From assembly GCF_001624695.1 (NCBI RefSeq), contig NZ_JSEP01000004.1, forward strand, positions 248,001 to 312,000: DNA of 64,000 nt, in the 5' to 3' direction. The translations under genes and the position numbers were made by a program. Position 1 is the stretch's first letter. Each line of letters begins with the position of its first letter. This document shows, in pieces, positions 57,601 to 64,000 of the stretch. Origin of the DNA: Labrenzia sp. OB1 (GTDB taxonomy: Bacteria > Pseudomonadota > Alphaproteobacteria > Rhizobiales > Stappiaceae). Under the pieces are notes generated by a model, which made no database searches, had not been told where the DNA came from, and saw nothing but the letters and a program-made list of their open reading frames with translations.

Positions 57601-58187
57601 AACCGGTTCCGACGCTCACCCGTCTGAAGGCCCGCCGGGAACCGGCATCCTGGCCGCTGGAGCGGGGCCGCCTCGTCCACCGCCTGCTGGAGCTGCTGCC
57701 GGATGTTCCCGGGGCAAACCGCCTTGCCGCTGCCGGAGCCTATCTGCAACAGGCTTTGAAGCCCGAGTTCGAGCGCTACCGGGACCGGTTGCTTGCCGAG
57801 GTCGCGGCTATTCTTGACGAGGAGGCGTTCAGGCCGCTCTTTGCCGAACCTGCGCGCGCGGAGGTGCCGCTGGTCGGGACGATTCGCGCTGGTGACGATA
57901 CGGAAGTAGAGATTTCCGGCCAGATCGACCGGTTGCTTGTCGAAGCGGACCGGGTCTCGATTGTGGATTACAAAACCAACTTTCATCCGCCGGAAACCGT
58001 TGATGCGGTCCCGCTCGAATACCGCGCACAGCTTTGTGTTTACCGGCAGATGCTGAAGCAGATTTACCCGGATCGCAGGGTTTGCGCCTATCTGCTGTGG
58101 ACCGCCGGTCCCATGCTGATGGAAATTCCTGAAGAGATCCTCGAAGAAACATTCGCAGCTCTGCGTCCGGATGGCACAGCAGCTTGA
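54675..58187 (+). CDS. addA: Double-strand break repair helicase AddA
   Basis: The UvrD/RecB-like helicase-nuclease subunit of AddAB. It is 1170 aa from the ATG at 54675, which overlaps the addB stop. Walker A ANAGSGKT lies at 28-35, helicase motif Ia is LALTFTKAAAAEMATRV, motif II is HILVDEAQDTSPRQW, later motifs are FAVGDEKQSIYSFQGA and TVHGSKGLEAKIVIL, and the C-terminal nuclease has ISGQIDRLLVEADRVSIVDYKTN. The Chi-recognition side lies in AddB and cannot be predicted. Confidence 0.96.
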   Translation: MSGIEIPKLTKERQDLASRPRASAWVSANAGSGKTFVLSRRVVRLLLDGTDPARILALTFTKAAAAEMATRVFRILGTWVTMEDTALAAELEEIEGRRPNAARLALARRLFARALETPGGLKIQTIHGFCEALLHQFPLEANVAGHFAVLDDRVAAEFMAAARASVLHKAETEPDSAFGHALATVIDLMSDGGAQKALDELIQNRDAFRRWTVDAGDLQAGLSELAGLLEIDPSIRLETFDRRFKDECPLDRSVCLSYGEALKSGGKTDQARADALVSAERLNDPVAFREAWLQIFLTAKLEPRQSLATKKVAAAFPDMVEALLNEQARLLALLDERRNVVTYEGTVALLRLADAVIRHYESAKTARGYLDFEDLVVKTATLLRKSDAALWVQYKLDQGLDHILVDEAQDTSPRQWEVVQSLAAEFFAGTGAHERTRTLFAVGDEKQSIYSFQGAVPAYFDAMRREFSQQAMSAGQEFHSVNLQLSFRSTPDVLGAVDTVFRYESAHKGLSKEVAPPVHEAIRRDPGIVDLWPLETEAEIVEPEDWRQPVDHVGSGSPMLKVARRIAAEIAGWMRDGTAEPGEVMILVRKRGPFVDALNRELKQLDIPAAGSDRLVLTEHIAVQDLAALGRFLLLPEDDLSLASVLKSPLFDLADDDLLEIARETPEKIRPGTLWQMLVKRSEGSGKWRSVREKLEDWRARADFVPPYEFYARLIGADGGRRAFRARLGVEVDDVLDEFLALTIAYEQSGTPGLEGFLAWMAAAPTEIKRELTSTKGMVRIMTVHGSKGLEAKIVILVDPGAPPVSAIHDPSFLPRLRLENDLLPPALVWLPPRIDRTPWHDEAVQGLRQTQEEEYRRLLYVALTRAEDRLIVCGWEPKRGAHESCWYSMVERTLKPEARELKDSAGNVIGWRWQQGSERPQAATPAESHPDGTAAQTAEPPLPSWLSAPVRPLPRKKRLQPSRAFEAMEEKEGLEPVPTLTRLKARREPASWPLERGRLVHRLLELLPDVPGANRLAAAGAYLQQALKPEFERYRDRLLAEVAAILDEEAFRPLFAEPARAEVPLVGTIRAGDDTEVEISGQIDRLLVEADRVSIVDYKTNFHPPETVDAVPLEYRAQLCVYRQMLKQIYPDRRVCAYLLWTAGPMLMEIPEEILEETFAALRPDGTAA

Positions 58188-58272
58188 CGGCGGGGCAATC
58201 GCTACCTACGTTCTGGCCAACTGATACGCTTACATCGGGTAGGCGTAACGCACACAACCACGAGATCTTGTT

Positions 58273-58593
58273 ATGGCTACAACACAAGTCACCGATGCTT
58301 CCTTTGAAACGGAAGTTCTCAATTCCGACGGCCCGGTCGTAGTCGACTTCTGGGCGGAATGGTGCGGACCGTGTAAGATGATTGCACCGGCTCTCGAAGA
58401 AATTTCCGAAGAGATGGGCGCTCAGGTGAAGATCACCAAGCTCAACATCGACGAGAATCAGGACATGGCCATGAAATACGGCGTCCGCTCGATTCCGATG
58501 CTGATCCTCTTCAAGGATGGCGAGCCTATGGCGACGCAGGTTGGCGCTGCGCCGAAGGGCAAGCTTTCCGACTGGATCAAGAGCGCCCTTTAG
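58273..58593 (+). CDS. trxA: Thioredoxin
   Basis: A cytoplasmic disulfide reductase of 106 aa, the canonical length. The active site Cys31/Cys34 lies in [13 protein letters not shown], with the cis-Pro segment in [11 protein letters not shown]. It follows addA by 85 bp. trxA next to addA is a conserved neighbourhood in this class. A hairpin follows the stop. Confidence 0.97.
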   Translation: MATTQVTDASFETEVLNSDGPVVVDFWAEWCGPCKMIAPALEEISEEMGAQVKITKLNIDENQDMAMKYGVRSIPMLILFKDGEPMATQVGAAPKGKLSDWIKSAL

Positions 58594-58639
58594 GCATTTC
58601 TTCCGCAGCTTACCGGCTGCCGACCATTGTGAGCGCATC

Positions 58640-58667
58640 CGGCGGATAAGCGACAGCCTATCCGCCG
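58640..58667 (+). terminator. Hairpin after trxA
   Basis: CGGCGGATA (58640-58648) and TATCCGCCG (58659-58667) form a perfect 9-bp stem with a 10-nt loop, followed by ATCCTCTTT. The T-content is modest, so this is a probable but not strong terminator. Confidence 0.6.
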
Positions 58668-58674
58668 ATCCTCT

Positions 58675-58702
58675 TTGAAAAATCGGCGACCGGCCTTATA
58701 AG
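58675..58702 (+). promoter_or_regulatory. Candidate promoter of grpE
   Basis: TTGAAA (58675-58680) and TATAAG (58697-58702), 16 bp apart, lie 34 bp upstream of the grpE start. This fits a housekeeping promoter. The CTTTGAAA part also partly resembles a heat-shock sigma-32 -35 element, which would suit a chaperone gene. No CIRCE-type inverted repeat was seen. Confidence 0.5.
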
Positions 58703-58736
58703 CATCCGCAAACGGTATGAGCCAAACGGAACATTC

Positions 58737-59369
58737 ATGAGCGAAGAAAACAAAACCCCGGAAGAACAGCCGGCAACGGCAACCCCGGAAGCCGGCGCGG
58801 CAGCAGCGCAGCCTGAAACCGCCGAAGAAACCGGAGTGGATCCGACCGAAGTTCTTAAAACAGAGAACGCCGACCTGAAGGACCGAGCCTTGCGGACGAT
58901 GGCGGATATGGAAAATCTCCGCCGGCGCACCGAAAAGGAAATCAAGGACGCGCGCCAGTACTCCGTCTCCGGCTTCGCGCGCGACATGCTGAATGTTTCG
59001 GACAATCTGCGCCGCGCACTTGAGGCCCTTCCGGAAGACGACCGCAAGAACGCAGATGCCGGTGTCGCCGCCCTGATCGAGGGGGTCGAGATGATCGAGC
59101 GCGATCTCCTCAATCAGCTTGAAAAGAATGGCGTGAAGAAGCTTGAGCCCGAAGGCCAGAAATTCGACCCGAATTTCCATCAGGCCATGTTCGAGGTTCC
59201 CAACACCGAAGTGCCGAATAACACGGTGGTGCAGGTCGTTCAGGCCGGCTACGTGATCGGTGAAAGGGTTCTGCGCCCGGCCATGGTCGGTGTCTCCAAG
59301 GGGGGGCCGAAGGAGGCTGCCCAGGTCACTGACGCGGAAGCCGGACAGACGGTAGACAAGAGCGCCTGA
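58737..59369 (+). CDS. grpE: Nucleotide exchange factor GrpE
   Basis: A co-chaperone that releases ADP from DnaK. The 210-aa product has a disordered Glu/Pro/Ala-rich N-terminus, a long helix ([29 protein letters not shown]), and the C-terminal beta domain ending [29 protein letters not shown], which is diagnostic. It stands alone here, without hrcA, dnaK or dnaJ, and has its own promoter and terminator. Confidence 0.96.
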   Translation: MSEENKTPEEQPATATPEAGAAAAQPETAEETGVDPTEVLKTENADLKDRALRTMADMENLRRRTEKEIKDARQYSVSGFARDMLNVSDNLRRALEALPEDDRKNADAGVAALIEGVEMIERDLLNQLEKNGVKKLEPEGQKFDPNFHQAMFEVPNTEVPNNTVVQVVQAGYVIGERVLRPAMVGVSKGGPKEAAQVTDAEAGQTVDKSA

Positions 59370-59396
59370 CCCCGCACCGGGAATTGACTGTTGACT

Positions 59397-59434
59397 AAAA
59401 AAAGCCGTTCCTGCCGCAGGGCAGGAGCGGTTTT
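59397..59434 (+). terminator. Terminator after grpE
   Basis: CCGTTCCTGCC (59405-59415) pairs with GGCAGGAGCGG (59420-59430) with one mismatch, followed by TTTT. An A-run (59397-59403) precedes the stem. It lies 28 bp after the grpE stop. Confidence 0.8.
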
Positions 59435-59612
59435 GTGTTTAACGGGTGAGCCGGTTAAAAACAGAGCCTGGGATCCCCAGCCCTGTCCCGCCTATCTCCC
59501 GGGTTCGAAACGTTGGGACGCTTCATGCGAGGCGGGGGGAGCCCTCTCGGTTCGAGAATATCGGGTGGTTGCGCGGCCAACGAGGCACGCATTCAAGAAA
59601 CGAGGCGACAAG

Positions 59613-60224
59613 ATGCTGCTGCAGGTACTGGATTATGTCGGGGTCGCGGTCTTCGCCATTACCGGAGGTATCGTCGCCTCGCGCAAGCAGCTCGACTTCA
59701 TCGCTCTGCTGTTCTTCGCAACCCTGACCGGCATCGGTGGCGGAACCCTGCGGGATCTGCTTCTCGGCGTGCCGGTGTTCTGGGTGGAGAATGAGGGGTA
59801 CCTGCTGGTCTGTCTGGTCGTCAGCATCTTTCTGTGGTTCTTCGCGCATTGGGTCGAGCGCCTGCACAAGCCTCTGCGCTGGGCCGATGCCATCGGCGTC
59901 TCGGCCTATTGCGTGATGGGGGTCGCAAAGGCCATGGCCGTGGGCGACACGGTGCTGGTCGCGATTCTCATGGGCGTCTCGACTGCCACATTCGGCGGCA
60001 TTCTGCGCGACACGATAGCCGGCGAACCCTCGGCGATCGTCAAGCCGGAAATCTATGTGAGCGCCGCATTCGCCGGAGCCGGTGGTTTTGTTGTGTTGGT
60101 GCAGCTCGGATTGCCGTCGGCCTTATCGGCCGCCGTGGCGGCCTCCCTGGCACTGGTGCTGCGCGGTGGCGCTATCGAATTCGGCTGGACGCTGCCTGGC
60201 TATCGCAACAAATTCACCTCCTGA
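59613..60224 (+). CDS. UPF0126 (YicG/TRIC-like) membrane protein
   Basis: A 203-aa integral membrane protein with about six or seven hydrophobic segments arranged as two repeats. Each contains the family signature: GGGTLRDLLLGVPVFW in the first and GGILRDTIAGEPSAIV in the second. Related bacterial proteins form trimeric intracellular-cation-type channels; ion selectivity is not deducible, though glycine transport has also been proposed for some. The ATG at 59613 is chosen because GAGG lies seven bases upstream; the longer frame to 59391 covers the grpE terminator. Confidence 0.88.
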   Translation: MLLQVLDYVGVAVFAITGGIVASRKQLDFIALLFFATLTGIGGGTLRDLLLGVPVFWVENEGYLLVCLVVSIFLWFFAHWVERLHKPLRWADAIGVSAYCVMGVAKAMAVGDTVLVAILMGVSTATFGGILRDTIAGEPSAIVKPEIYVSAAFAGAGGFVVLVQLGLPSALSAAVAASLALVLRGGAIEFGWTLPGYRNKFTS

Positions 60225-60365
60225 CATGCCTTGGCCGCCTGTCTCTCCATCGATTTTTCGTGCGTCCTTGTTCCGCTACGTACCTATCCACCAAAAAAAG
60301 GCAATTCTGCACATCCGCCCTCAACCTCATCACAGTTGAGATCGACCTCGTTGTGCAAGAGAGAA

Positions 60366-60773
60366 CTAGATGAGGGCGGAGAGCTGAGCAATCAGCGCCG
60401 ACGCCAAGTTTGACCGTTTCGAGTCTGGCGCAGTCGCGGTGTCCCAGCTCAGGACGACATCGTCGTTTTTCCAACGGGGTTTCACGTGCAGGTGCAGATG
60501 GAAAACGTCTTGTCCTGCCACAGCCCCATCAGAAAGGACTAGGTTTACACCTTCACAGCGAGTTTCATTCCGCAGAGCACGTGCAACCATTTTTGCAGCA
60601 CGCATCATTGCCGCACCAGTTGCATCATCAAGCTCATCTAGGCTTGCCATATGCCGACGTGGTACGACAAGCGGGTGGCCCTCAAGTGAGAGGAGAACCA
60701 GGATGTCTTGGTCTTGCCAAAGAACGTGCCCCGCAGCGTCCCCTGCGATGATCGCGCAAAATATACAATTCAT
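60366..60773 (-). CDS. HIT-family nucleotide hydrolase/transferase
   Basis: A 135-aa histidine-triad protein. The triad is intact, His92, His94 and His96 in FHLHLHVKPR, and an N-terminal CIFCAIIAG has the Cys pair that binds zinc in many HIT proteins. Family members hydrolyse dinucleoside polyphosphates or AMP-lysine. It is on the minus strand, convergent with the UPF0126 gene, beside a decayed insertion sequence, and may mark the start of an accessory region. Confidence 0.9.
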   Translation of the reverse strand: MNCIFCAIIAGDAAGHVLWQDQDILVLLSLEGHPLVVPRRHMASLDELDDATGAAMMRAAKMVARALRNETRCEGVNLVLSDGAVAGQDVFHLHLHVKPRWKNDDVVLSWDTATAPDSKRSNLASALIAQLSALI

Positions 60774-60822
60774 CAGAAGATAATTGCATCATCGGCCCTC
60801 CCTGGCGAGGCTGAAGAACGCT

Positions 60823-61500
60823 CTATCCCATCGAAGGAGCGTCGGTGTGCCCCGGCGCTATCGGTTTCGGCCATTCCAACCCACCTTCTGAGGATCTCCT
60901 GACCTGCCGGCCGACGGCCCTCATCGGGAGGTCCTCGAGCTGATCGATAAACGGGCGGTGACAGATCTGCAGCTGCACGGCTCCGTCTCTCTGGTCAACC
61001 GTCTCGATCTTCCGGCGCGGGTTCTTCCGGAACATGATCTCGTCAATATATCGCTGAAGATGACGCTTGCTGAGCTGGTGATAAACGCCCAGCTGCGTTC
61101 GCTTCAATAGGGCGGTGATACTTCGACCGTGTTGGAGTGCACGTTGCCACGAACGTATTTCTTTTTCCCGTGAGTGACCGTGTCCTGCTCCTTGGCCGCC
61201 TTGCCGCTTCGACGCGTCCGCCACGCTCTGCGGCGACGGCCACCTCCGGTCGTTTCGTAGCCTTTCCACGCGGCCGATAGACATACTTGTACCGAGGATC
61301 CACGTTCTTCCGTGGATGCCCGCCCATGTAGGTCGTGTCGACCTCGACGATCCCGTCAAGCGGACTGTCGTAGCCGTCCCGGTCATCCATTAATTCCCGG
61401 ATCGCGTGTGCCATCTTCCAGGCCGTCGGCTGTCGCACGTCGATCTGCTTCACCAGCATGACGGATGAGATGCCCTTGGAGGATATGAGCGTCAATTGAA
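60823..61500 (-). pseudogene. Decayed IS1595/ISXO2-type transposase fragment
   Basis: The minus strand encodes recognisable ISXO2-like transposase pieces in different frames. ISSVMLVKQIDVRQPTAWKM and LDGIVEVDTTYMGG (61370-61480) carry the first DDE-type Asp. A VHSNTVE block follows near 61130, and LGVYHQLSKRHLQRYIDEIMFR near 61030-61095 is the C-terminal signature. At least one frameshift falls right after VHSNTVE, where the frame jumps to SITALLKR, and the frame is also broken between the first two blocks. The N-terminal zinc ribbon is missing because the copy is cut at the end of the neighbouring large gene. It cannot be active. No terminal inverted repeats were identified. Confidence 0.8.
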
Positions 61501-61512
61501 ACCTGAACCGCT

Positions 61513-64000
61513 CTAGCTCTCCGGGATCGACTGGAAGAGTTTCTTGACCTCGATCAGCGGCTGTTTCGCGGTGCTGGCTCCAAAAACCTTCAGTTCGATA
61601 TCGACCTGGGCGTCGCCCTTGACGGTCGGATTGTTTTTCGCGATCCAGTTTTGAACCGTCGCGGCGAAGGGAGCCACGAAACCGGGCACGACACTCGGGT
61701 CGACCGACGATGGGGACGGCACCAGAAGGCTGACCGGTACCGCGACACGGGGAATGTCGTCCTGCCCTGGAACCATCTGATAGGAATAGCTCGCCTGCAT
61801 CGAGACGTCGGCGTTTGTCTTGCCCGAACCACCTGCGTAGAGACCCTTGAAGAATGCGGTCAACAATGCGTCCAGATCTCCTTGTGCACCGGGCATACCG
61901 TTCAGCGAGAAGTCCGGATAGATCAGCGAGGGCACGATCGGATTGGCGAAGCGGACCTCCGGTGTCTGGAACAGGAAATCGGGATTGGTCGAGATGGTGT
62001 CGATGTCTTCGATGGGGAACAGGATCAGGTTGCGCTGCACGAAGAGCGTTGACCAGCCGTTCTGATAGGCCAGGACATCAAGCTTGTCCATCGCCACGAT
62101 ACGCGTGGAATCGCCAAGCGCATCGCTGTAGCTCAGGTAGCCCGGATCCTCGCCGGGCGGGGGCGTCGTCGTCTCGTAGACATAGGCTAGCTCCACCCCG
62201 GCCGGCAGTTTGTCCTGCGGCACGGCGGTCGCTGTGTAGGTCTCGGGCTGAATCGCGATCACCATTGCGGGCAAAGTGGTCGTACCGTTTGAAATGGTGT
62301 TGGTGATGGGGTCCCACGTGGCCTCGGTCCCGTCAATCTCCAGCCCGCGGATATTGGTCTGTGCATGCCCCTCCGGCGTGGCGTCCAGAACGGACATGAA
62401 ATTGATAACCACCGTTTCCGGAGCGGCGTTCTCCATCAGGCTCTGACGCCGGAGGGTGTTGGCATAAGCCTCGGACACGGCGGCGGTCTGGGTAGCGAAA
62501 GCTTCAACCGCCTTGCGCGCACCTTCGAGTGTCGCGGGGGGCTGGTCATCCTGGCCGTTGATCTGGACCAGGTACTTGTTCATGTCGGCCAGTATTGCAG
62601 GCCAGGACGAGATGAACTGGGCAAGCGTCGAGAACAGGTCGGCCACTTGCACCGCCTTGTCCAGTGCCTGGTTGCTTCCTTCGCTCGAATTCAGCTCGAT
62701 CCTGTAGCTGACGGCATCCGACGCGCCTTGCTGGTAGAGATAGGTAAAGCTGTAGTTCCACTTGCTCAGGTCTGCGGGATCCGTCGGCGGAATCGTGATC
62801 GGATGGACGGCCTGCCAGGTGCTCTGCGCTGTTTGTCCGGACACGGTCGGAGGTGTCGGCAGGTTCCGGTTGACCACCGGAACGTTGGACGTGTCTGCTC
62901 CCAGATCATACGGCAGGGGACCATTGACAAACGACAGCCAGCGCGACTCCACATACCCTTCAATGCCGGGAACATTGCTGCGGTCGAACTCCAGATGACT
63001 GATCTTGAGAGACATGTCCAACGGGACATAGGCTGTATTCAGAACCGTTTTCGATCCGAAGACAAACGCCAGACGCGGATCGACCGTTTCCTGACCGTCC
63101 TTGCTCGGGCCAAGCGGGATGCGCGCCGGCGTGAGACTGTAATTCTGGTTCAGGGGCGTACCACTGATCTCGCCGCCAGGCTGGCCGTACAGACTGTCGG
63201 GCCCGGCCGGGCCGTCGCCGCTGTCGCCACTGACATCGCTCAGTCCGAACACTATGGTAACTCCGGCGCGATAGGCGGCGCCGATCTGGTTCAGAAGCTG
63301 CTGGCGAAGCTTTTCGCCGGCGGCGGCTTTTGTCGAGGAGTCGGTGGCGGAGGTGGACAGCACCGGCAGCACCGTGGAACTTATGTTGTCCGCCAGCTGT
63401 TCCTTGGTGTTCAGGATGCTGTGAAGGCTCGGGCCGGGATCTCCGGCCCCGGGTGGCGGGGACATCGGATCGTCGAACCCGTCGATCTCGTCCAGAATGA
63501 AGATATGCGGTGCGTAATCCGCCGAGAGGATGAGGTCGAGCGCATCCAGCATCGCCTGGAACCATTGGTTCAGATCGACACCGTCGAAATTGACCGCTGT
63601 TTCTTCACCGGTGCTGTAATCGGTGATCTCAACGATCTTGCTTTCCAGCGCCTTGGCCACCGGTTTGGGAGCATAGTAGCTCGCCGTATCGCCGATGTTG
63701 AAGTGAATGCCCTTGCCTGCCGATTTGCCGAAGCGCACTGCCCAGAGTTGCTGATCCCCTTCCGCTGAATCGTCCGTGGTTTTCGCCAGCCCTTCGCCGG
63801 TTTTCAGCATCCAGTCATTTGTATCGAACAGTGTTTCGAGCGCCATGGCGAATTTGGTGAAGGCCACCCCGGCGTCCGAGTCCGCTTGCGGGAGGACGGC
63901 AGAACTGACGCTCAATCCGTTTTGCAGAGCGGCGACCGACGGCTCCGTCAGCAGCGGATTGCGATGGAAGCGCAGGGCCACATCCAGCTCGATGATATTG
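61513..64000 (-). CDS. Very large protein of unknown function, 5' end beyond the window
   Basis: I do not recognise this protein. At least 828 residues are encoded to the window edge, and the frame is still open at 64000, so the start is missing; an internal GTG at 63981 is probably not the true start. The chain is acidic, rich in Asp/Thr/Pro/Ala and contains no cysteine. It has no clear membrane segments in this part. Tyr/Phe-rich beta-like blocks (FEFDRSNVPG-type region, WNYSFTYLYQQ) alternate with Pro-rich loops (PMSPPPGAGDPGP, TTTPPPGEDPG). This style fits a secreted, structural or toxin-like protein, but that is only an impression. It ends right at a truncated transposase. Confidence 0.8.
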   Translation of the reverse strand, partial: NIIELDVALRFHRNPLLTEPSVAALQNGLSVSSAVLPQADSDAGVAFTKFAMALETLFDTNDWMLKTGEGLAKTTDDSAEGDQQLWAVRFGKSAGKGIHFNIGDTASYYAPKPVAKALESKIVEITDYSTGEETAVNFDGVDLNQWFQAMLDALDLILSADYAPHIFILDEIDGFDDPMSPPPGAGDPGPSLHSILNTKEQLADNISSTVLPVLSTSATDSSTKAAAGEKLRQQLLNQIGAAYRAGVTIVFGLSDVSGDSGDGPAGPDSLYGQPGGEISGTPLNQNYSLTPARIPLGPSKDGQETVDPRLAFVFGSKTVLNTAYVPLDMSLKISHLEFDRSNVPGIEGYVESRWLSFVNGPLPYDLGADTSNVPVVNRNLPTPPTVSGQTAQSTWQAVHPITIPPTDPADLSKWNYSFTYLYQQGASDAVSYRIELNSSEGSNQALDKAVQVADLFSTLAQFISSWPAILADMNKYLVQINGQDDQPPATLEGARKAVEAFATQTAAVSEAYANTLRRQSLMENAAPETVVINFMSVLDATPEGHAQTNIRGLEIDGTEATWDPITNTISNGTTTLPAMVIAIQPETYTATAVPQDKLPAGVELAYVYETTTPPPGEDPGYLSYSDALGDSTRIVAMDKLDVLAYQNGWSTLFVQRNLILFPIEDIDTISTNPDFLFQTPEVRFANPIVPSLIYPDFSLNGMPGAQGDLDALLTAFFKGLYAGGSGKTNADVSMQASYSYQMVPGQDDIPRVAVPVSLLVPSPSSVDPSVVPGFVAPFAATVQNWIAKNNPTVKGDAQVDIELKVFGASTAKQPLIEVKKLFQSIPES

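Noticed and set aside
58594..58736. CIRCE element upstream of grpE
   Set aside because: The only dyad is the trxA hairpin; the 9-bp CIRCE arms are not present.
59440..59530. GGGTTCGAAAC, resembling a tRNA T-loop
   Set aside because: The flanking bases do not pair and no acceptor or anticodon arm was found.

Overview
The window is a GC-rich alphaproteobacterial chromosome segment. Three things suggest the Hyphomicrobiales/Rhodobacterales side of the class, possibly a Stappiaceae-type marine bacterium. These are the block pckA - chvI - chvG - hprK - EIIA(Man) - HPr - ahcY, the F1-only ATP synthase operon atpHAGDC without F0 genes, and the order zapE - mdh - sucCD - sucAB - lpd. The family placement is inference from gene order and protein style; no rRNA is present.

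Layout. (1) 90-3976: a minus-strand TRAP transporter operon (dctQ-dctM-dctP) diverging from a LysR regulator. (2) 4167-16762: zapE, then the TCA-cycle block mdh, sucC, sucD, sucA, sucB and lpd, with a LysE-type exporter, a small secreted protein and an SDR oxidoreductase between sucB and lpd. (3) 16980-18134: a ZntR-like MerR regulator diverging from a short cation diffusion facilitator, with a MerR-type 19-bp-spacer promoter between them. (4) 18215-24475: two small exported proteins, a 4 x 11-bp tandem repeat, xerC, a DUF1835 protein and priA. (5) 24762-29790: atpHAGDC. (6) 29883-33173: a GAF/PAS/GGDEF protein, an AT-rich gene-free stretch and a 68-aa protein resembling the sigma-interacting C-terminal domain of GcrA. 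(7) 33555-36846: a molybdenum-hydroxylase maturation operon (CoxI-like half of XdhC, LysE exporter, Rossmann half of XdhC, molybdopterin-binding/nucleotidyltransferase fusion). (8) 37038-46456: pckA, chvI/chvG, hprK, EIIA, HPr, cfa and ahcY, with candidate operators upstream of pckA and ahcY. (9) 46702-60224: a multi-PAS histidine kinase, a TsaE-AmgK fusion, a MurU-like nucleotidyltransferase, addB-addA, trxA, grpE and a UPF0126 membrane protein. (10) 60366-64000: a HIT protein, a decayed IS1595/ISXO2-type transposase and a very large cysteine-free protein that runs off the window. This end looks accessory.

How the genes work together. Most of the window is core carbon and energy metabolism (2-oxoglutarate to oxaloacetate, oxaloacetate to PEP, proton-driven ATP synthesis). 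It sits beside its likely regulatory layer: ChvG/ChvI, the incomplete PTS (HprK/EIIA/HPr), and palindromes that fit a LacI-type (PckR-like) site at pckA and an ArsR-type (SahR-like) site at ahcY. The AmgK and MurU activities together would recycle cell-wall MurNAc to UDP-MurNAc. AddAB, XerC and PriA cover recombination, chromosome dimer resolution and replication restart.

No complete CRISPR array, tRNA, rRNA, prophage or recognisable defence operon was seen. The most unusual items are the stand-alone GcrA-like domain protein, the truncated cysteine-bearing CDF transporter, the split xdhC with an exporter between its halves, the large inverted repeats upstream of sucA and ahcY, and the unidentified large protein at the right edge.
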